From NCBI GenBank assembly GCA_964019055.1, contig OZ025219.1, positions 1,520,001-1,584,000 of the forward strand: a stretch of DNA of 64,000 bases, read 5' to 3'. This DNA is from Anthopleura xanthogrammica. Lineage: Eukaryota > Cnidaria > Anthozoa > Actiniaria > Actiniidae. The position numbers and the translations under genes were made by a program. Below are positions 1-12,634 of this stretch, piece by piece (within the stretch, counting starts at the first letter, position 1; each line of letters begins with the position of its first letter). A model generated the notes under the pieces. That model searched no databases and was not told the DNA's origin. It worked only from the letters and a program-made list of their open reading frames with translations.

Positions 1-60
1 AAACAACCTCTGGGCTGATCTAAGTCAGGACACGGCTAACTCACAGATCAAATTTGAACC
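1..60 (-). repeat. Single inverted unit of the 57-bp minisatellite
   Basis: Reads as the reverse complement of the 17672 and 38345 arrays (CTCTGGGCTGATCTAAGTCA, then GGCTAACTCACAGATC). It may continue left of the window. Confidence 0.8.
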
Positions 61-1149
61 CGTTGGGGAAAAAAAACAAGAAAAAAGAAATGTCCTGATT
101 GTCTCATAAAGAACCAATTTGTTTGTACGGAATACGCCATTTGCACGCCACTAATACACCATTCTCCACCTGCCAGTACCAATTATTTCATGGAGTTTAA
201 GATATTAATTAAATAACGGTGATTGTCGGCGTCTCTGACGGGGTTTAATTTTTAAATTAAAAACTTCAGTTTTACTGAGGAAAATTGCTCATTTAAGAGA
301 AAATAAAATACCATAAAATGGACTAAAGAAATCTAATAATGAAAGCCTTCTATTTCATTTACTTTAATTTGCTAACTATTCCAGGAAAAATAACTAATGA
401 TATTCGAATTCGATATATCTTTGAAGGATATATTTATTGTAATAAAGTTAGAATAATTAAATGAGACAATATCGGTACAGACTAAAATATTTGATGAGAA
501 ATGTTCACGAGTTGAAAACACCAAAACAAGGCAAGTCAATCCTGATTACTAAATATAATCTTTTCCCAGTCCTTAATGTCCTTAAAACAATACATGCTCT
601 ATGATAACCCTACAAAGTTCGAAAATTTTTGATAATCAAATCTAGATTTTTTTGGCGTGGTAGTTCAGTTTAATTAAAAGGTCCTTAGGGGGTAAAATGG
701 GAGCTGGGATTCGTCTTTTTTTGGGCTGGGAAAATGGGATTTCGTGCACTGGGACTGGGATTTGGACTGCGCAAAATATCTCTAAGTCTAACTCTATAAC
801 TTGGACTGATATTTTGCATGACTGGGCTGGTATTCTGCAATATTTTCGGTTGAGAAATGGGATTAGGATCCCCCTCCAGGACCCTCTTTTTAGTATTGTT
901 CTGGAATTATTTCGAATTGCATTTTTCATTGTATTCAAGGTATAGCCGCTTGTTAGATAACACCTAATGCTACCACCATGAATTGTTAAGCCAATTAGTT
1001 TCTCAAAAACGGCGGCAAGTCATCACGTGACTTGAAGTACAGGTGGCTGTAAAGATAAGGCGACAAAACTAAGATCTACGAAAGCTGGTACTCGTTGTTA
1101 ACAAATTCACTGCACGTAGGAATAAAGGTTGGAGTAACAGCAAAGTACT

Positions 1150-1265
1150 CACCTCTCGCCTCTGGGGTCTTGGATTCAATTTCTGGACTCAGCATCAAAT
1201 GTGAGTAGAGTTTGTTAGGTCTCTCCCTTGATTCGAGGGTTTTTCTTAGTGTTCTCCAGTTTTCC
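1150..1265 (+). mobile_element. SINE fragment
   Basis: Diverged copy with AATGTGAGTAGAGTTTGTTA, GATTCGAGGGTTTTTCTTAG and TTCTCCAGTTTTCC of the family at 43793; its head is mostly lost. Confidence 0.65.
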
Positions 1266-1445
1266 TTTGAGTTAGCCGTGCCCCGACGTTGATCCGTTGT
1301 TTCGTGGTATCTATAAAAAATTCGAAGGTACTGACATCGATTTTTATTCATAATCCCTTTACTATCACGAACTGCTCGATACAGGGCCATAATTCACTAC
1401 ATTTCAAGAACCAATTTGCGGTTATTTTGATCACTGTTAATAGTT

Positions 1446-1560
1446 GTTAAGGATTAACTTGTAAAGTTTTATTCAAGACACCAAGATTACCTGGACAAAT
1501 GTCTCTTTAGAAGCATGAGCTAAAATTTATTATATTTTCAAAAATCTCCGCGGCAATCGC
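1446..1560 (+). mobile_element. Fragment of the MITE family at 14092
   Basis: Carries the same interior as 14166-14280 (AAGGATTAACTTGTAAAG, ACACCAAGATTACCTGG and the run into AAAAATC), but without recognisable terminal repeats. Confidence 0.65.
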
Positions 1561-2231
1561 ACCTAAAATCACCTTAAAATAGGGGGTTAAATTATATATT
1601 AATGCAGGAGGGAAATTTAGGTCTGTCATTTTGTAATTTATTTATTTATTGTAGTATTTGTATATACCAAATTCAGAAATTATAGTTTTCGGGTTAAAAT
1701 GGTTAAACCATCGAAACTAAGACCGAGGGGTATTTTGGGTAGTTGATATCCTGGGCATTTGGAGAGTGTTTGCATACAGACTTATATATACAATGCTTTT
1801 TTCGGGAACTTGAATCAATGTTCGAGAGCTGAAAAACTGCAGTATGCATAATATGGTCTCATTAACTGTTTACCCAGAACACTCTTCGGTCTCAGCTTCA
1901 ACCTTTTTGAAACCGGACAACAGTTTTTGAATCTGGTGTATACAACTATATTTATGGGTAAAAGAATCTTGGATTTTTTTTGGAATTTTTGTGTATTTAG
2001 TGTTACAATCCGACCTGTGGAAAATATGCCACGTGACCACTTTGAACCAATGGCAGCACGCGACAATTCATCGTTGTGTTATAAGTCTAGTTATATAATG
2101 TTTCTGAGCGGCATACCATGGAATATCCCTCCCATACACACATGCTAATTAAGAAAATACAAGTGACATGTGGGATATTCCATGGACAGGTACTCGAATT
2201 GATCAGCATTGTGTAACTATTTTATCTCTCA

Positions 2232-2467
2232 GGCACAGTTCAGACGTCGAATTTTTGCAGCGTCAAATCTAGTTGTCTTTGAGGACAGCGGCTAAGAAAA
2301 CGCCGAGAACTACCATATAAGGCATCAGCTCTTTTGCTTAGCGCCAGGAGACGATATGTGTTAAGTTTGGTATACATACTTCTACTAGTTTAAGAGAAAA
2401 CAGCGCTCGACCTCAAAGGCAATTAGATTCGACGCGGCAAAAGTTCGACGTCTGATCGTACTGGGCC
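2232..2467. mobile_element. Foldback/MITE-like inverted repeat
   Basis: A left arm of about 60 bp starting GGCACAGTTCAGACGTCGAA is matched, inverted, by the segment ending at about 2467. The two arms surround a roughly 110-bp unique centre. No ORF. Confidence 0.7.
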
Positions 2468-2893
2468 TTACCATTGAAAAGACACAAAGGCCTCGATGCC
2501 TGATGGGAGAAAACGGTCGAATACCACCGAGTGTACAACAGCTTTCCTGCATTTCGATTGGCTGTATTTTCGATGGTGTGGGATATAGGATAAAATTAAT
2601 ATACATATATCAGTTTCGCTCGGATGTTGTAATCTCACTCGGTGATGTATAACACAGTATAATAGTTCTTGACCTGGTCAAGTATATGATTGGATTAGAA
2701 CTGCTTTGTTACAACACATTATAGGCACGTGCATAAAAATATTTCAAGTATGTTTAAAATGTATAGATGTGGAAAAAGCGCGGAAAAATACTTTGCTGAG
2801 ATATCTACTTTTATTTCATGCGTTCTGATTGGTTTAAACACACAGAGAAACAATAGGAAGCCATTTGAGTGTTACGACATAACATCACCGGTA

Positions 2894-3027
2894 TAGACGC
2901 CTTTCACGTGACGTCAGAGCAGCTCAATTTAGAGGGCAAAACAAGAAAATTTTAATCTCTTGAGAATTGGAACCTTTTGTTTTTCCCTCCAAATTGAGCT
3001 GCATTCCGACGTGCTGCAAGGGGTCTA
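2894..3027. mobile_element. MITE family A copy (palindromic, 134 bp)
   Basis: Ends with TAGAC and GGGTCTA. The left arm contains GACGTCAGAGCAGCTCAATTT and the right arm AAATTGAGCTGCATTCCGACG, so the whole element folds on itself. Other copies are at 23451, 25570, 35437 (half), 41797, 44877 (half) and 57048. Confidence 0.8.
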
Positions 3028-4974
3028 TTAGGCAGTACCACGACTTTCCAACTCTTCGCCCATTTCTTTCGTTAAATCCATTAATCTATCATCTATCTGC
3101 TCTTAATGCTTTTGACTGAAACTAATCACGCGATCGGCGGATGTCAGAGGTTTCCATGACAAAAGACGAAAAAGGAAACTCCGATTTCCATCTGCAAAGT
3201 TTTAATGTTGGATTCAAAAGTCACGACGGGTGACGAGGTTGTATAAGTCTGAACTGATTACCTTCAAACGGGAATTGCTTTAAGTTCCTATATCATTCTT
3301 CCTTTTATTCTCTTCGAAATGAAGTGAAATATATATACAAGCATTTAGTAACTTGTATTGGATGAACAAAAGGTAAGATTTCATTCAATTTAAAGTATTT
3401 TTTTAGTACAGGAATGACTAACATCGTTGCATTTGGAAAGGAAAAGTTTCCAGGTTTTTGTTTAACTAGATTTCGGGAGATTTTATTCGAATATTGACTG
3501 CTCGAGTGAGATTAAGTATTGATTTGATAGAGAAATTCCGTTCCTTGCGGTCATTTTTTATTCGGTCCAGACTGAAAATGTCATTGTAAATAACTATAAA
3601 AAATTAATTTGTTTACAGATTTTGATTTAAGTTAATTTTGCATGTTCGACATCGTATAGAACGGTTTTTTAAATATTTGCGAGATATTCCTGGTGAGATG
3701 TTTATGATAACGAATCATTGATCATTGCTCAAAGTCAGGAATGAAGAACGATTTTGTAGTATTGTTATGACACGTTTGATCGGATTCTGTTCTCGCCTGG
3801 TGAGGTCGAAGATAATAAGATTACCGTAGGAAGCTTATCGTTTCTATTGGACCGATAAGGGTTGAATTATTGCGGCGCTGGGGTAAGATCCGGCGAATTA
3901 ACCAGCATGTTCGCGTTTTGTTTGGAGAGAGAGGAAAAGTAAAAAAAAAGCGAAGAAAGAATAAAATGAATGAAAAGGAAAAAGGAAAGAAAAACAAAAC
4001 AGACTAGAAGTTATGATTAATCTGTATTAATTGTTTTTATCAAACTTTTCTTATCATCATCACCACCATCATCATCATCGTCATCGTCGTCGTTGTTTGT
4101 TGTAAATATTTGCGCGGTTTGGGTACTTGTTTGTCGCGCGGGGACTGGGAAACGTCGAGATTATATAGCATGACCCAAAATGCATTTCGGTCTTGGAATG
4201 CACTATTCAGTATGTAGTATTCAGTATTTTTTGAAATAGCTGTATACAAAAGAGCACATGCATGAAATTGCCCATTAAATTCTTGCCTATTCAAAATTTT
4301 TTGCTAATTCTTCGTACCTCCCAGTTTTTCGTCACTTGCTTCGGCCCTGTAACAACAGAGCAGAAATCAGACAGTAATGGTTTGCAATAATTCCCAAGGT
4401 AGTAAAATATTAATTTTGTAAGATATAACAAAAAAAAACTTCTCTAGAATTGTTGTTGTACAATAGTCGTAATTTCAACATACACAAGTGTTGTTCATTG
4501 TTATGGCACAAGTATCTTTTGAGATGTTCTTTTTTATTTTGTCACTGGTGCTTGATTTAAGGGGGTTGTGGTCACGTGACATGTTAGTACTTAAGGCCTA
4601 TTGCAGAATATTGGATATCCAATTTATTGCTGAAGGATAACTTCGTCTATTACATGCGTAGACTGAGCGTCTAATTTTTCAATACATCAACGAGAAACGT
4701 GCTTCAGTTCTTGTTGAGTGTGCTTAACTCTTCAGCTCGCTCTTTGATGTTCAGAAACTAGTAATTATATATTTCTATGAATATGACACCATAAATATTT
4801 TAAGCTAAAAACCTATGTTATCTATGTTCCACTTAATATTTATATTCTCTTAGTTTCATTATTATTATTATCTATATGTTATATTTATATCTATGTTATT
4901 AATTGTTAAGCGCTATTGGTCATTTTTTTTGGAAATGGCGCTATATTATTAAGAATTAAATTATTATTATTATA

Positions 4975-5289
4975 TTACAGCGCGACGCGCCTTACCGTGG
5001 CCACCCTGCAAAAGTTTCGTACAAGTACGATAAATCACTTCTTGCAAAGAATTTCCACATGAAAAATACTGCCTACGAAAGTATTAAGTGTCAGCAAGCC
5101 AAAAGAGCAAAACTGGTTTCAGAAATAGAGATTTTTAAGCATTTTCTTCAAGTTCTTGCTCCAAAGTTCAAATATTTGCGGTAACAACAAAGCAAGTTCA
5201 CATGCAAATTTACAGATTCTCGCTTTCTGATTGGCTAACTTGTAAAAAATGTTTGTTGGGTGGCTACGGTAAGACGCGTCGCGCTGTAA
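4975..5289. mobile_element. DNA transposon remnant with 32-bp inverted termini
   Basis: Starts TTACAGCGCGACGCGCCTTA and ends with the reverse complement. The 32-bp terminal repeats differ at only two positions. The interior, about 250 bp, is non-coding. The CAGCGCG terminus is shared with the large hairpin at 19460-19724. Confidence 0.8.
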
Positions 5290-5548
5290 TTAAAGTTGGC
5301 GAGTGAATAGAAATCATTCCACTTGATAGACGCATTCACAAACCAATTGAAAAATCGACTTGAATATTCATCTCATTCTTTTCAGTTGATTGCACCCTTT
5401 CATAAATGAACAAAAAACTTCTTTCCCTCGTCTCTTCAGTTTTTGGACTCTTTTTGAATTTCAAGTGAGTCTTCCTGTTGTAGTCCACATCTGTCATTCT
5501 GTGTTTATGAACTACCGAATGCTTTGCAGCATCATATATGCCATTACA

Positions 5549-5669
5549 GAAGGAGTAGGAGAAGGAGAAGGAGAAGGAGAAAGAGAAAGGGAAAGGGAAA
5601 GAGAAAGAGAAAGAGAAAGAGAAAGAGAAAGAGAAAGAGAAAGAGAAAGAGAAAGAGAAAGAGAAAGAG
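5549..5669 (+). repeat. GAGAAA/GAGAAG microsatellite
   Basis: An imperfect hexamer array grading from GGAGAA to AGAGAA units. Both strands show spurious open frames (Arg-Glu or Ser-Leu repeats). Confidence 0.95.
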
Positions 5670-6648
5670 CAGTAATTATAATAAATAAGTTCTCGTTAGT
5701 AATATTATCCAATAAATAATTCAAAATCGTTTGTCTATATACATTCAAATTTTTTAAACGAATAGCTAAAGGCCATACATTTTTTATAAGGAAGCGAATA
5801 GCAGAGCAATCTCAGTGATTAGCATTAGACACCTTCCAGACGAACTTCGTTGCAAGGTGCATTAACCTTATCTAGTAAACATCATCTCTAGATCTCTACT
5901 TCAGCAAGCTTCTTTTAATTTGTGTGCAATTTGGCAAAGAAGGTAAGAACAGATTTGAAAAGTTTCACCAGTAAAGAACTATAATTTTATAAACAGCGAT
6001 GTAACGTCACAAAATAATACGCGATGATTGGTTAAAGTATTATATATCGGTCGATTTTATTGGACAGTTGGTATATCGTATTATTTCAGTAATACGGGTT
6101 TTATTCACTGCTTTATCACACGGACATCGACCCTAAATGTGGTATAAAAAGCGGTAAGTGTACATTTTCGGCACTAGTTTTAGTTTTAGAACACATGAGC
6201 AAAAGATTAATTTTAACCACATTTCTGAATATTTTCACTTATACTCTGGAAAACTATGTCTAATTTAGATTTCCTGAAAGAAAGAAAATAACGTCAAAAA
6301 CTTGATTATCGGTGACGTTATGAATTTTTCTTACAAAGTTGGTTTTCACTTCTTTTTCACTCCTTAAAAAGTTGTTGATACGCTTGTGTTTATTCGGAAT
6401 ATCTCAAAAACAACATCGGAAGATCCTTTTTTCTTTCCACTTCTTTCCAGGAAATCAACATTAAATTTCGGTTTAAAAATATATTGTGATTCAAACACTT
6501 TTTCGTTAAAAATCAGTAGGCAATTCGTACAATTCATTAACAAAATTTATCTCAATACAGCTTGCCACTGAGTTAATACTAACCTTCATTCATGAAGGAT
6601 GATCAATGAAGACTATTGTATTGTCGGTATTGTAGAAAAACTATGATT

Positions 6649-7330
6649 AAAAGACTCTCGTTATAATTTACCGCGATGACTCGAGCTGCAATTCACTATG
6701 CAAAGTATAGTGAAGTGTTCTGTATTGGCTACAAGGTCTTATACAAAAGGTAGGTATTCTGTATTTCTATACGAAGAGAGATGTATTTGGCTACAATAGG
6801 TAAAACATGTTGGTTTAGCCTGGTTTTAGCTTCTAAAAGACTCTCGTTATAATTTACCGCGATGACTCAAGCTCAGCAATTCACTATGCAAAGTAAAGAA
6901 AAGTATTCTGTATTTCTACGAAAAGAGATGTATTGGCTACAATAGGTAAAACATGTTGGTTTAGCCTGGTTTTAGCTTCTAAAAGACTCTCGTTATAATT
7001 TACCGCGATGACTCAAGCTCAGCAATTCACTATGCAAAGTAAAGAAAAGTATTCTGTATTTCTACGAAAAGAGATGTATTGGCTACAATAGGTAAAACAT
7101 GTTGGTTTAGCCTGGTTTTAGCTTCTAAAAGACTCTCGTTATAATTTACCGCGATGACTCAAGCTCAGCAATTCACTATGCAAAGTAAAGAAAAGTATTG
7201 TTTTTCTACAAATAGAGATGTATTGGCTACAATAGGTAAAACATGTTGGTTTAGCCTGGTTTTTGGCTTCAAAAAGACTCTCGTTACAATTTACCGCGAT
7301 GACTCGAACTGCAATTCACTATGCAGTATT
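6649..7330 (+). repeat. Tandem array with 146-bp unit
   Basis: Units start with AAAAGACTCTCGTTA near 6649, 6835, 6981, 7127 and 7271. The middle copies are almost identical and spaced 146 bp; the outer ones are diverged. Each unit carries TTTACCGCGATGACTC and TGTATTGGCTACAATAGG. There is no coding signal across units. Confidence 0.9.
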
Positions 7331-8576
7331 CACAACTATACAAATTTAAAACCTTTTATTGATCGAATATCTTAGGGCTGGTTTATCTTCTAACTGAACG
7401 TCCGTCATTTTAATCAAACCGGACTTTCATACCGTGTTACGCGAATAGGGGACTCGAGATTAAGCGGAAAATTAGGTGCAAAAATTATATCAATGTCCAC
7501 CTTACATGATTATTGTATAGCATTGGGGGTGTTCCATATATAAGTCATGCTATATAACTTTTAAATCATTCGCATCTTTCTATACTATACTACTTACTAC
7601 AATCTCTGCAAACGTGATGGTTTTGTTATAATAGATTGGCTAAGAGACTTAGATCTAGATTTTTAGTACTTTTTAAAGCGAAAAATGATATCTTTTTGAA
7701 GCTATTAATTTTCATTTGCCACCTCCAGCAAAGCTGTGCTATCTTAACGTGGATGAATTTCGAGACAAAGGTGACAAAGGGACAAAGATCAAACAGAAGA
7801 GAAAGGAAAGAAAATAAGAATCGAAGGGGAAAGAAACAGAAAGATAAAAATTAAAAAACAAGTTTTTTAAAAAAAGGAAAAAAGAAGAAATATTTGAAAA
7901 GAAAAAATGACGTCATTCTTTCATAAATGACTGATGTCAAAATTTACAAACCAATCAAATCACATGCACATTTACATTATTTTCCTTTCCTTTCTCTTAA
8001 ACTTGTAATTGTCACTCCTTTCTCAACATAACCCTCACAAGTAATCCATGCCAAAGTTCATTAGCCAGTTTTTATCATAACAGACTTTTGAACGTGCTGA
8101 ATATCAGCCCACCTGTGAGTTTGTTGTTCGTTCTTTTGAACTATATATAGCTGCTTTGTAAGTAAACCTTGTGTTATCGCACACTTCTCAATGATGTAAA
8201 ACAGTTAGGGTTAATTTTGAAGGTAGAAAAGGAAGCGGCGCTGAGAAGACTAATTTCTTAAATTTCATTTCTACATTGCAGAGGAGAGGTGAGGACTCGA
8301 AAGATTGTTGATTCTGGTCAAAAAGAAGCGAGCAAAAAGAAGAGAATAAGTACACACTAGTGAGATATTTATTTGACTTTTACCCAGGTGCAAACCAGAC
8401 ACCGGATAGACTATAAAAGTATAGACGAAAACGTCTCGGTCATAAATCAAAATCGATCAAAATAAAAAGATTATTAAATACGTATAAATGATACAAGAGC
8501 AGAAAATCAAGCCAATCAAGAGAACATGAAAGAAGGTGAGAATTATCATTAGACGAAACGTCGACTTGGCTAGTTT

Positions 8577-9767
8577 GTGGTGCAAATGATGGGAAACTGG
8601 ACGAGGGACTCATCCAATGCCACAGGCAACACCATCAGCTCAAACCAAACAATTCTAGTTATCCAGCTTATCTGCTACACTGCTATCATCTTCGTTGGCA
8701 CTTTTGGAAACATTTTCATATTCTGTTCCATAATGTACAAGAAAAAGCTAAAAATTAGTGACAACTTTATCATCAATTTAACAATTGCGGATCTTTTATG
8801 CTGTGTAGTTAGTATTCCATTTGATATTATGGAACGTATTGTTGGCTATTGGCCTCTAGGTTTGTTCATGTGTAAGATTGTCTATCCACTACAAACTGTT
8901 CTTATGGCTGTTGCTGTTGGTACGCTCCTATTCATGGCATTCGAACGTCACAGAGCAATAATAGAACCTTTAAAGCCTAAAATCTCAGGAAAGTATGTCC
9001 TGTTGACTATAATTATTTTATGGATCACTGCGATTCTTCTTGTTTCCCCGTATATGGTCGTACTAGAGATGGATGGCTTAAAGTGTACGGAGAATTGGCC
9101 AGCCCCTGTATTCGTGAAGGCATTTACAGCAAGTGTATTCGTCCTTCTATACATCGTTCCCCTAAGCATCATCACTGCTGCTTACATTCGCGTGGGTGTT
9201 CGACTCAAACGCGGAAGTTCTTTATTTAGAAACGCCTTCGGATCCTCTATCGCTTGTCGAATGGTTCTCCAAGTCCATGCCCGACGAAATATTCATGTAG
9301 TTAAGATATTCGTTTGCGCTGTTATAGCCTTTGCCGTCTGTCTTTTACCATTCCATATAATGTGGTTATGGTACGATTTTGGCGACGGCAAATATTATAA
9401 ACATTACTATGATTTACTGACTTTTGCTAACATTCTCGTCTATAGCAATAGCGCAATCAATCCATTTATTTTCGGATCTCTAAGCAAAAAATTCCGAAGC
9501 TGTAGTTTTCTTCGGCGACGACAGCCTAATAACTCAATGGCCTTTCGTAATAGGATAATCCAAGATGGACAATCTGCGAGGAAGAATTTCAAGAGATATC
9601 GTAATTTTGATCGTAACGCTTCGAATCGTAAAAGTCTGATAGTTAGGATAAAGAGAAATAGCATTACAGATAGGAATGAATCGAATAGCCATAACCTTGT
9701 GGATAGGATGGGATGTGACAGACAGACAGATGATAACTGTCCTATCATTATGATCACATCACTTTAA
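8577..9767 (+). CDS. Class A peptide-type GPCR (paralogue 1)
   Basis: Intronless 396-residue seven-helix receptor of the rhodopsin class, acting at the plasma membrane through G proteins; ligand unknown. Seen: three N-glycosylation sequons in the N-terminus (N7, N14, N23); GN in TM1 (N45); LTIAD in TM2 (D72); the TM3 cysteine C99 paired with ECL2 C170 in a CTENWP context; ERH (123-125) in place of E/DRY; W149 in TM4; P195 in TM5; CLLPFH in TM6 (P258, without the usual tryptophan of CWxP); NPFIF (295-299) in TM7; then a long basic, Ser/Asn-rich tail. The C-x-E-x-WP loop is typical of peptide receptors related to NPFF/NPY receptors, so a neuropeptide ligand is likely. The same TM6-TM7 signatures recur in the receptor at 21869. 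The start could also be the ATG at 8586. A polyA signal lies 140 bp after the stop. Confidence 0.93.
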   Translation: MVQMMGNWTRDSSNATGNTISSNQTILVIQLICYTAIIFVGTFGNIFIFCSIMYKKKLKISDNFIINLTIADLLCCVVSIPFDIMERIVGYWPLGLFMCKIVYPLQTVLMAVAVGTLLFMAFERHRAIIEPLKPKISGKYVLLTIIILWITAILLVSPYMVVLEMDGLKCTENWPAPVFVKAFTASVFVLLYIVPLSIITAAYIRVGVRLKRGSSLFRNAFGSSIACRMVLQVHARRNIHVVKIFVCAVIAFAVCLLPFHIMWLWYDFGDGKYYKHYYDLLTFANILVYSNSAINPFIFGSLSKKFRSCSFLRRRQPNNSMAFRNRIIQDGQSARKNFKRYRNFDRNASNRKSLIVRIKRNSITDRNESNSHNLVDRMGCDRQTDDNCPIIMITSL

Positions 9768-9908
9768 AGGTGTGGTCCAGATACTGAGGATAACTACATA
9801 TGGGTTCGGCCATCAGATTATGTTCATAATTTAGAAACAAAACAAGAGCTAACACAGCCAATGAGGGTTACTGTATGGAAAGGTTGATTTTGTTATAAAA
9901 GTAATTTA

Positions 9909-9914
9909 AATAAA
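9909..9914 (+). promoter_or_regulatory. Polyadenylation signal for GPCR 1
   Basis: A canonical AATAAA lies about 140 bp downstream of the receptor stop codon in an A-rich context, giving a short 3' UTR. Confidence 0.5.
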
Positions 9915-10051
9915 AAAATGGGAAACACTGATTCCAACAACTACCATTGATAGTGCTTGGGACTATATAAACTGTGATAAGGGAAGCACATGGACTAAAC
10001 GAACATCCTTTCTCTTCCCTACTTCCTCCTCTCCTTTCCTTCTTTCCTGTA

Positions 10052-10641
10052 TGCTCTGCTCTGTTCTGCTCTGCTCTGCTCTGCTCTGCTCTGCTCTGCT
10101 CTGCTCTGCTCTGCTCTGCTCTGCTCTGCTCTGCTCTGCTCTGCTCTGCTCTGCTCTGCTCTGCTCTGCTCTGCTCTGCTCTGCTCTGCTCTGCTCTGCT
10201 CTGCTCTGCTCTGCTCTGCTCTGCTCTGCTCTGCTCTGCTCTGCTCTGCTCTGCTCTGCTCTGCTCTGCTCTGCTCTGCTCTGCTCTGCTCTGCTCTGCT
10301 CTGCTCTGCTCTGCTCTGCTCTGCTCTGCTCTGCTCTGCTCTGCTCTGCTCTGCTCTGCTCTGCTCTGCTCTGCTCTGCTCTGCTCTGCTCTGCTCTGCT
10401 CTGCTCTGCTCTGCTCTGCTCTGCTCTGCTCTGCTCTGCTCTGCTCTGCTCTGCTCTGCTCTGCTCTGCTCTGCTCTGCTCTGCTCTGCTCTGCTCTGCT
10501 CTGCTCTGCTCTGCTCTGCTCTGCTCTGCTCTGCTCTGCTCTGCTCTGCTCTGCTCTGCTCTGCTCTGCTCTGCTCTGCTCTGCTCTGCTCTGCTCTGCT
10601 CTGCTCTGCTCTGCTCTGCTCTGCTCTGCTCTGCTCTGCTC
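10052..10641 (+). repeat. Long CTGCT pentanucleotide microsatellite
   Basis: About 115 uninterrupted copies of a CTGCT pentamer (pure from about 10065 to 10640), flanked by degenerate CT-rich sequence up to about 10740. The array is open in all plus-strand frames, which creates long spurious ORFs of Leu/Cys/Ser/Ala repeats. These are not genes. Confidence 0.98.
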
Positions 10642-10965
10642 TTCTGCAGTACTATGCTCTGCCCTGCTCTGCTCTCCTCTCCTCTCCTCTCTTATTCTCT
10701 GTTCCTTCTCCTCACCATCTCTCTTGTTCTCTTCCCCCTATCCCTATCCCTGGATCCTGTCTCGTCTCGTCTCTTCCTCATAACGTGTATGTGCACCAGA
10801 TCGTAATATAATCAAAGCACTAATATTATTGACATCACTTGATTGAAAGGAGATTCATACCGCAATAAAATGTTTTAATAAAACTTAAATGTAAACATTG
10901 TTTGGGTCAACAACGCATGTTATTGTTTTGGTAAGTGTTGAATAAATACACTTTAGAAATATTAG

Positions 10966-11165
10966 NNNNNNNNNNNNNNNNNNNNNNNNNNNNNNNNNNN
11001 NNNNNNNNNNNNNNNNNNNNNNNNNNNNNNNNNNNNNNNNNNNNNNNNNNNNNNNNNNNNNNNNNNNNNNNNNNNNNNNNNNNNNNNNNNNNNNNNNNNN
11101 NNNNNNNNNNNNNNNNNNNNNNNNNNNNNNNNNNNNNNNNNNNNNNNNNNNNNNNNNNNNNNNNN
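10966..11165. other. Assembly gap (200 N)
   Basis: Exactly 200 undetermined bases. Similar sequence lies on each side: a GCATG-TTG-TTTTGGT-AGTGT-GAATAAATA-like segment ends at about 10950 and recurs at about 11185-11220. The gap therefore probably sits in an unresolved local duplication. Confidence 0.95.
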
Positions 11166-12494
11166 TAGTCATTTAGTTCATAAAAGCATGCAATTGTTTT
11201 TGGTGAGTGTCTGAAATAAATAAATTGGAAAGAGTCCATACAAACGAAGTTAATTTTCAATTTTGGGAACAAGTAAAAACCCTTGAGTTCATCTTTTTTG
11301 TTGTTCAAACTGCTCGAGTATTAAATATTGCTCTCGAAATCTTTTAAAAAAATTCAAGAGATTCTATACCATTTTAATTAAAAGCCTTTAGGGTGATTAC
11401 AATCAATAATTCATGTTTTGAGAAAAAACTTTTATATTTCTGTTTGATTTTATGTTTGTAAAGAATAAGCTAGTGGTCGTAAAAGATGAGGAAATTTTAT
11501 TTCGGTGGATTGTTATTTAAATTGCCAACCAGAAATTTATTGGACAATCCAATAAAGCAAAGTGACAAAACCAAAAAAATGGTTGGCACATCACATCACA
11601 GTGATATATGCACCTATATCAACAAGTGAAATCTTTGCGTGCAACCACGTGACTCAAAATCCCTTGAGATATAAATAACAATGAACAGCTGCCATCTTGG
11701 TTGATGTAACAAGAGAATTTTAATCAGGAATCCTTTGTATAGTCTCCCCAAGAATAGACCTTTTTTACCAAAACGGCGGCCATCTTGAATTCTATTGTTT
11801 TAAGTAAGACATTATGGGATGCCGAGGGGGCAATATTGGAACATTTATAGTATGGACAGCTGTCAGGGTGTCTTTTTATATCATTTAACATTATCCAATG
11901 AGAAACACATCTAAAAACCAATTAAATTTGTTGGTAGTTGGAGCGATATGTGAAATGACCAAAGCGTAAAATTAATTGAGAAAGTAAACCAGCCACTCTA
12001 CTATGCTTTATAAATGTTTCCACGTTTGCCATCTTGGCATCCCATAATTTAGGATGGCTGCAGTATTCGTAAAAAAGTCTATTGGCAATGTTTAGAAGGA
12101 TAAGCGGTGAAAGAGGAGTGACCCCACCCCTCCCCTCCCCCCAAAAAATATAAGGAGAGCTCCGGATACTAGTCTGTTGTTTTGTTTACCCCACATTAAA
12201 TATTGAAGATGATTCTAAGAATTATGAGCATGCGTACCTGATGATGCATGATGTAACACTATACCACAGGAAACCCAACCTCTCAAAATTACTGCCAAGC
12301 ATGCATAGGCTGCAGTGGAATTTTAATTTTTAAAAATCTTGTCCACAAACATTTATACAGTATCTGTTTTGAAGAGTACTACGAGAATTACGAGGCAATT
12401 TCTTTTTTCACAGGACAGTAAACAATTGAAACAATTTATAATCAATTTTCAGCTATCAGAGTTTTAAATTCTGAGATATTCTAGCTAATTTGTT

Positions 12495-12634
12495 GAGCTT
12501 GTGGGACATAGCAACGGTTGCTAAGGGGAGTCGGAACCTTTAGCTTGTAGGACATAGCAACGGTAGCTAAGGGGAGTCGGAACCATGAGCTTGTAGGACA
12601 TAGCAACGGTAACTAAGGGGAGTCAGAACCATGA
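12495..12634 (+). repeat. Three-unit tandem repeat of about 46 bp, dispersed family
   Basis: Three near-identical units contain GGACATAGCAACGG and GGGGAGTCGGAACC. The region just upstream (from about 12420) plus one unit recurs in reverse orientation in the first intron of the small membrane-protein gene (about 26434-26560). This is therefore a dispersed element whose end has been tandemly copied here. Confidence 0.75.

Larger units (their letters stand above)
1..8576. other. Gene-free stretch upstream of the first GPCR
   Basis: No convincing coding exon is visible. The stretch holds a partial 57-bp minisatellite unit (1-60), a SINE fragment (about 1150-1265), a MITE fragment (1446-1560), foldback elements (2232-2467, 2894-3027, 4975-5289), an ATC-rich run (4051-4095), a GAGAAA microsatellite (5549-5669) and a 146-bp tandem array (6649-7330). 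A good 3' splice site (pyrimidine tract ending AG at 8280-8281) could join an upstream non-coding exon to the GPCR exon. A TATATATA run near 8151 followed by a GTAAGT-like donor is one candidate for that first exon, but this is inference. Confidence 0.6.

Noticed and set aside
9974..10806. Long plus-strand open frames rich in Leu-Leu-Cys-Ser-Ala
   Set aside because: Pure by-product of the stop-free CTGCT pentamer array.
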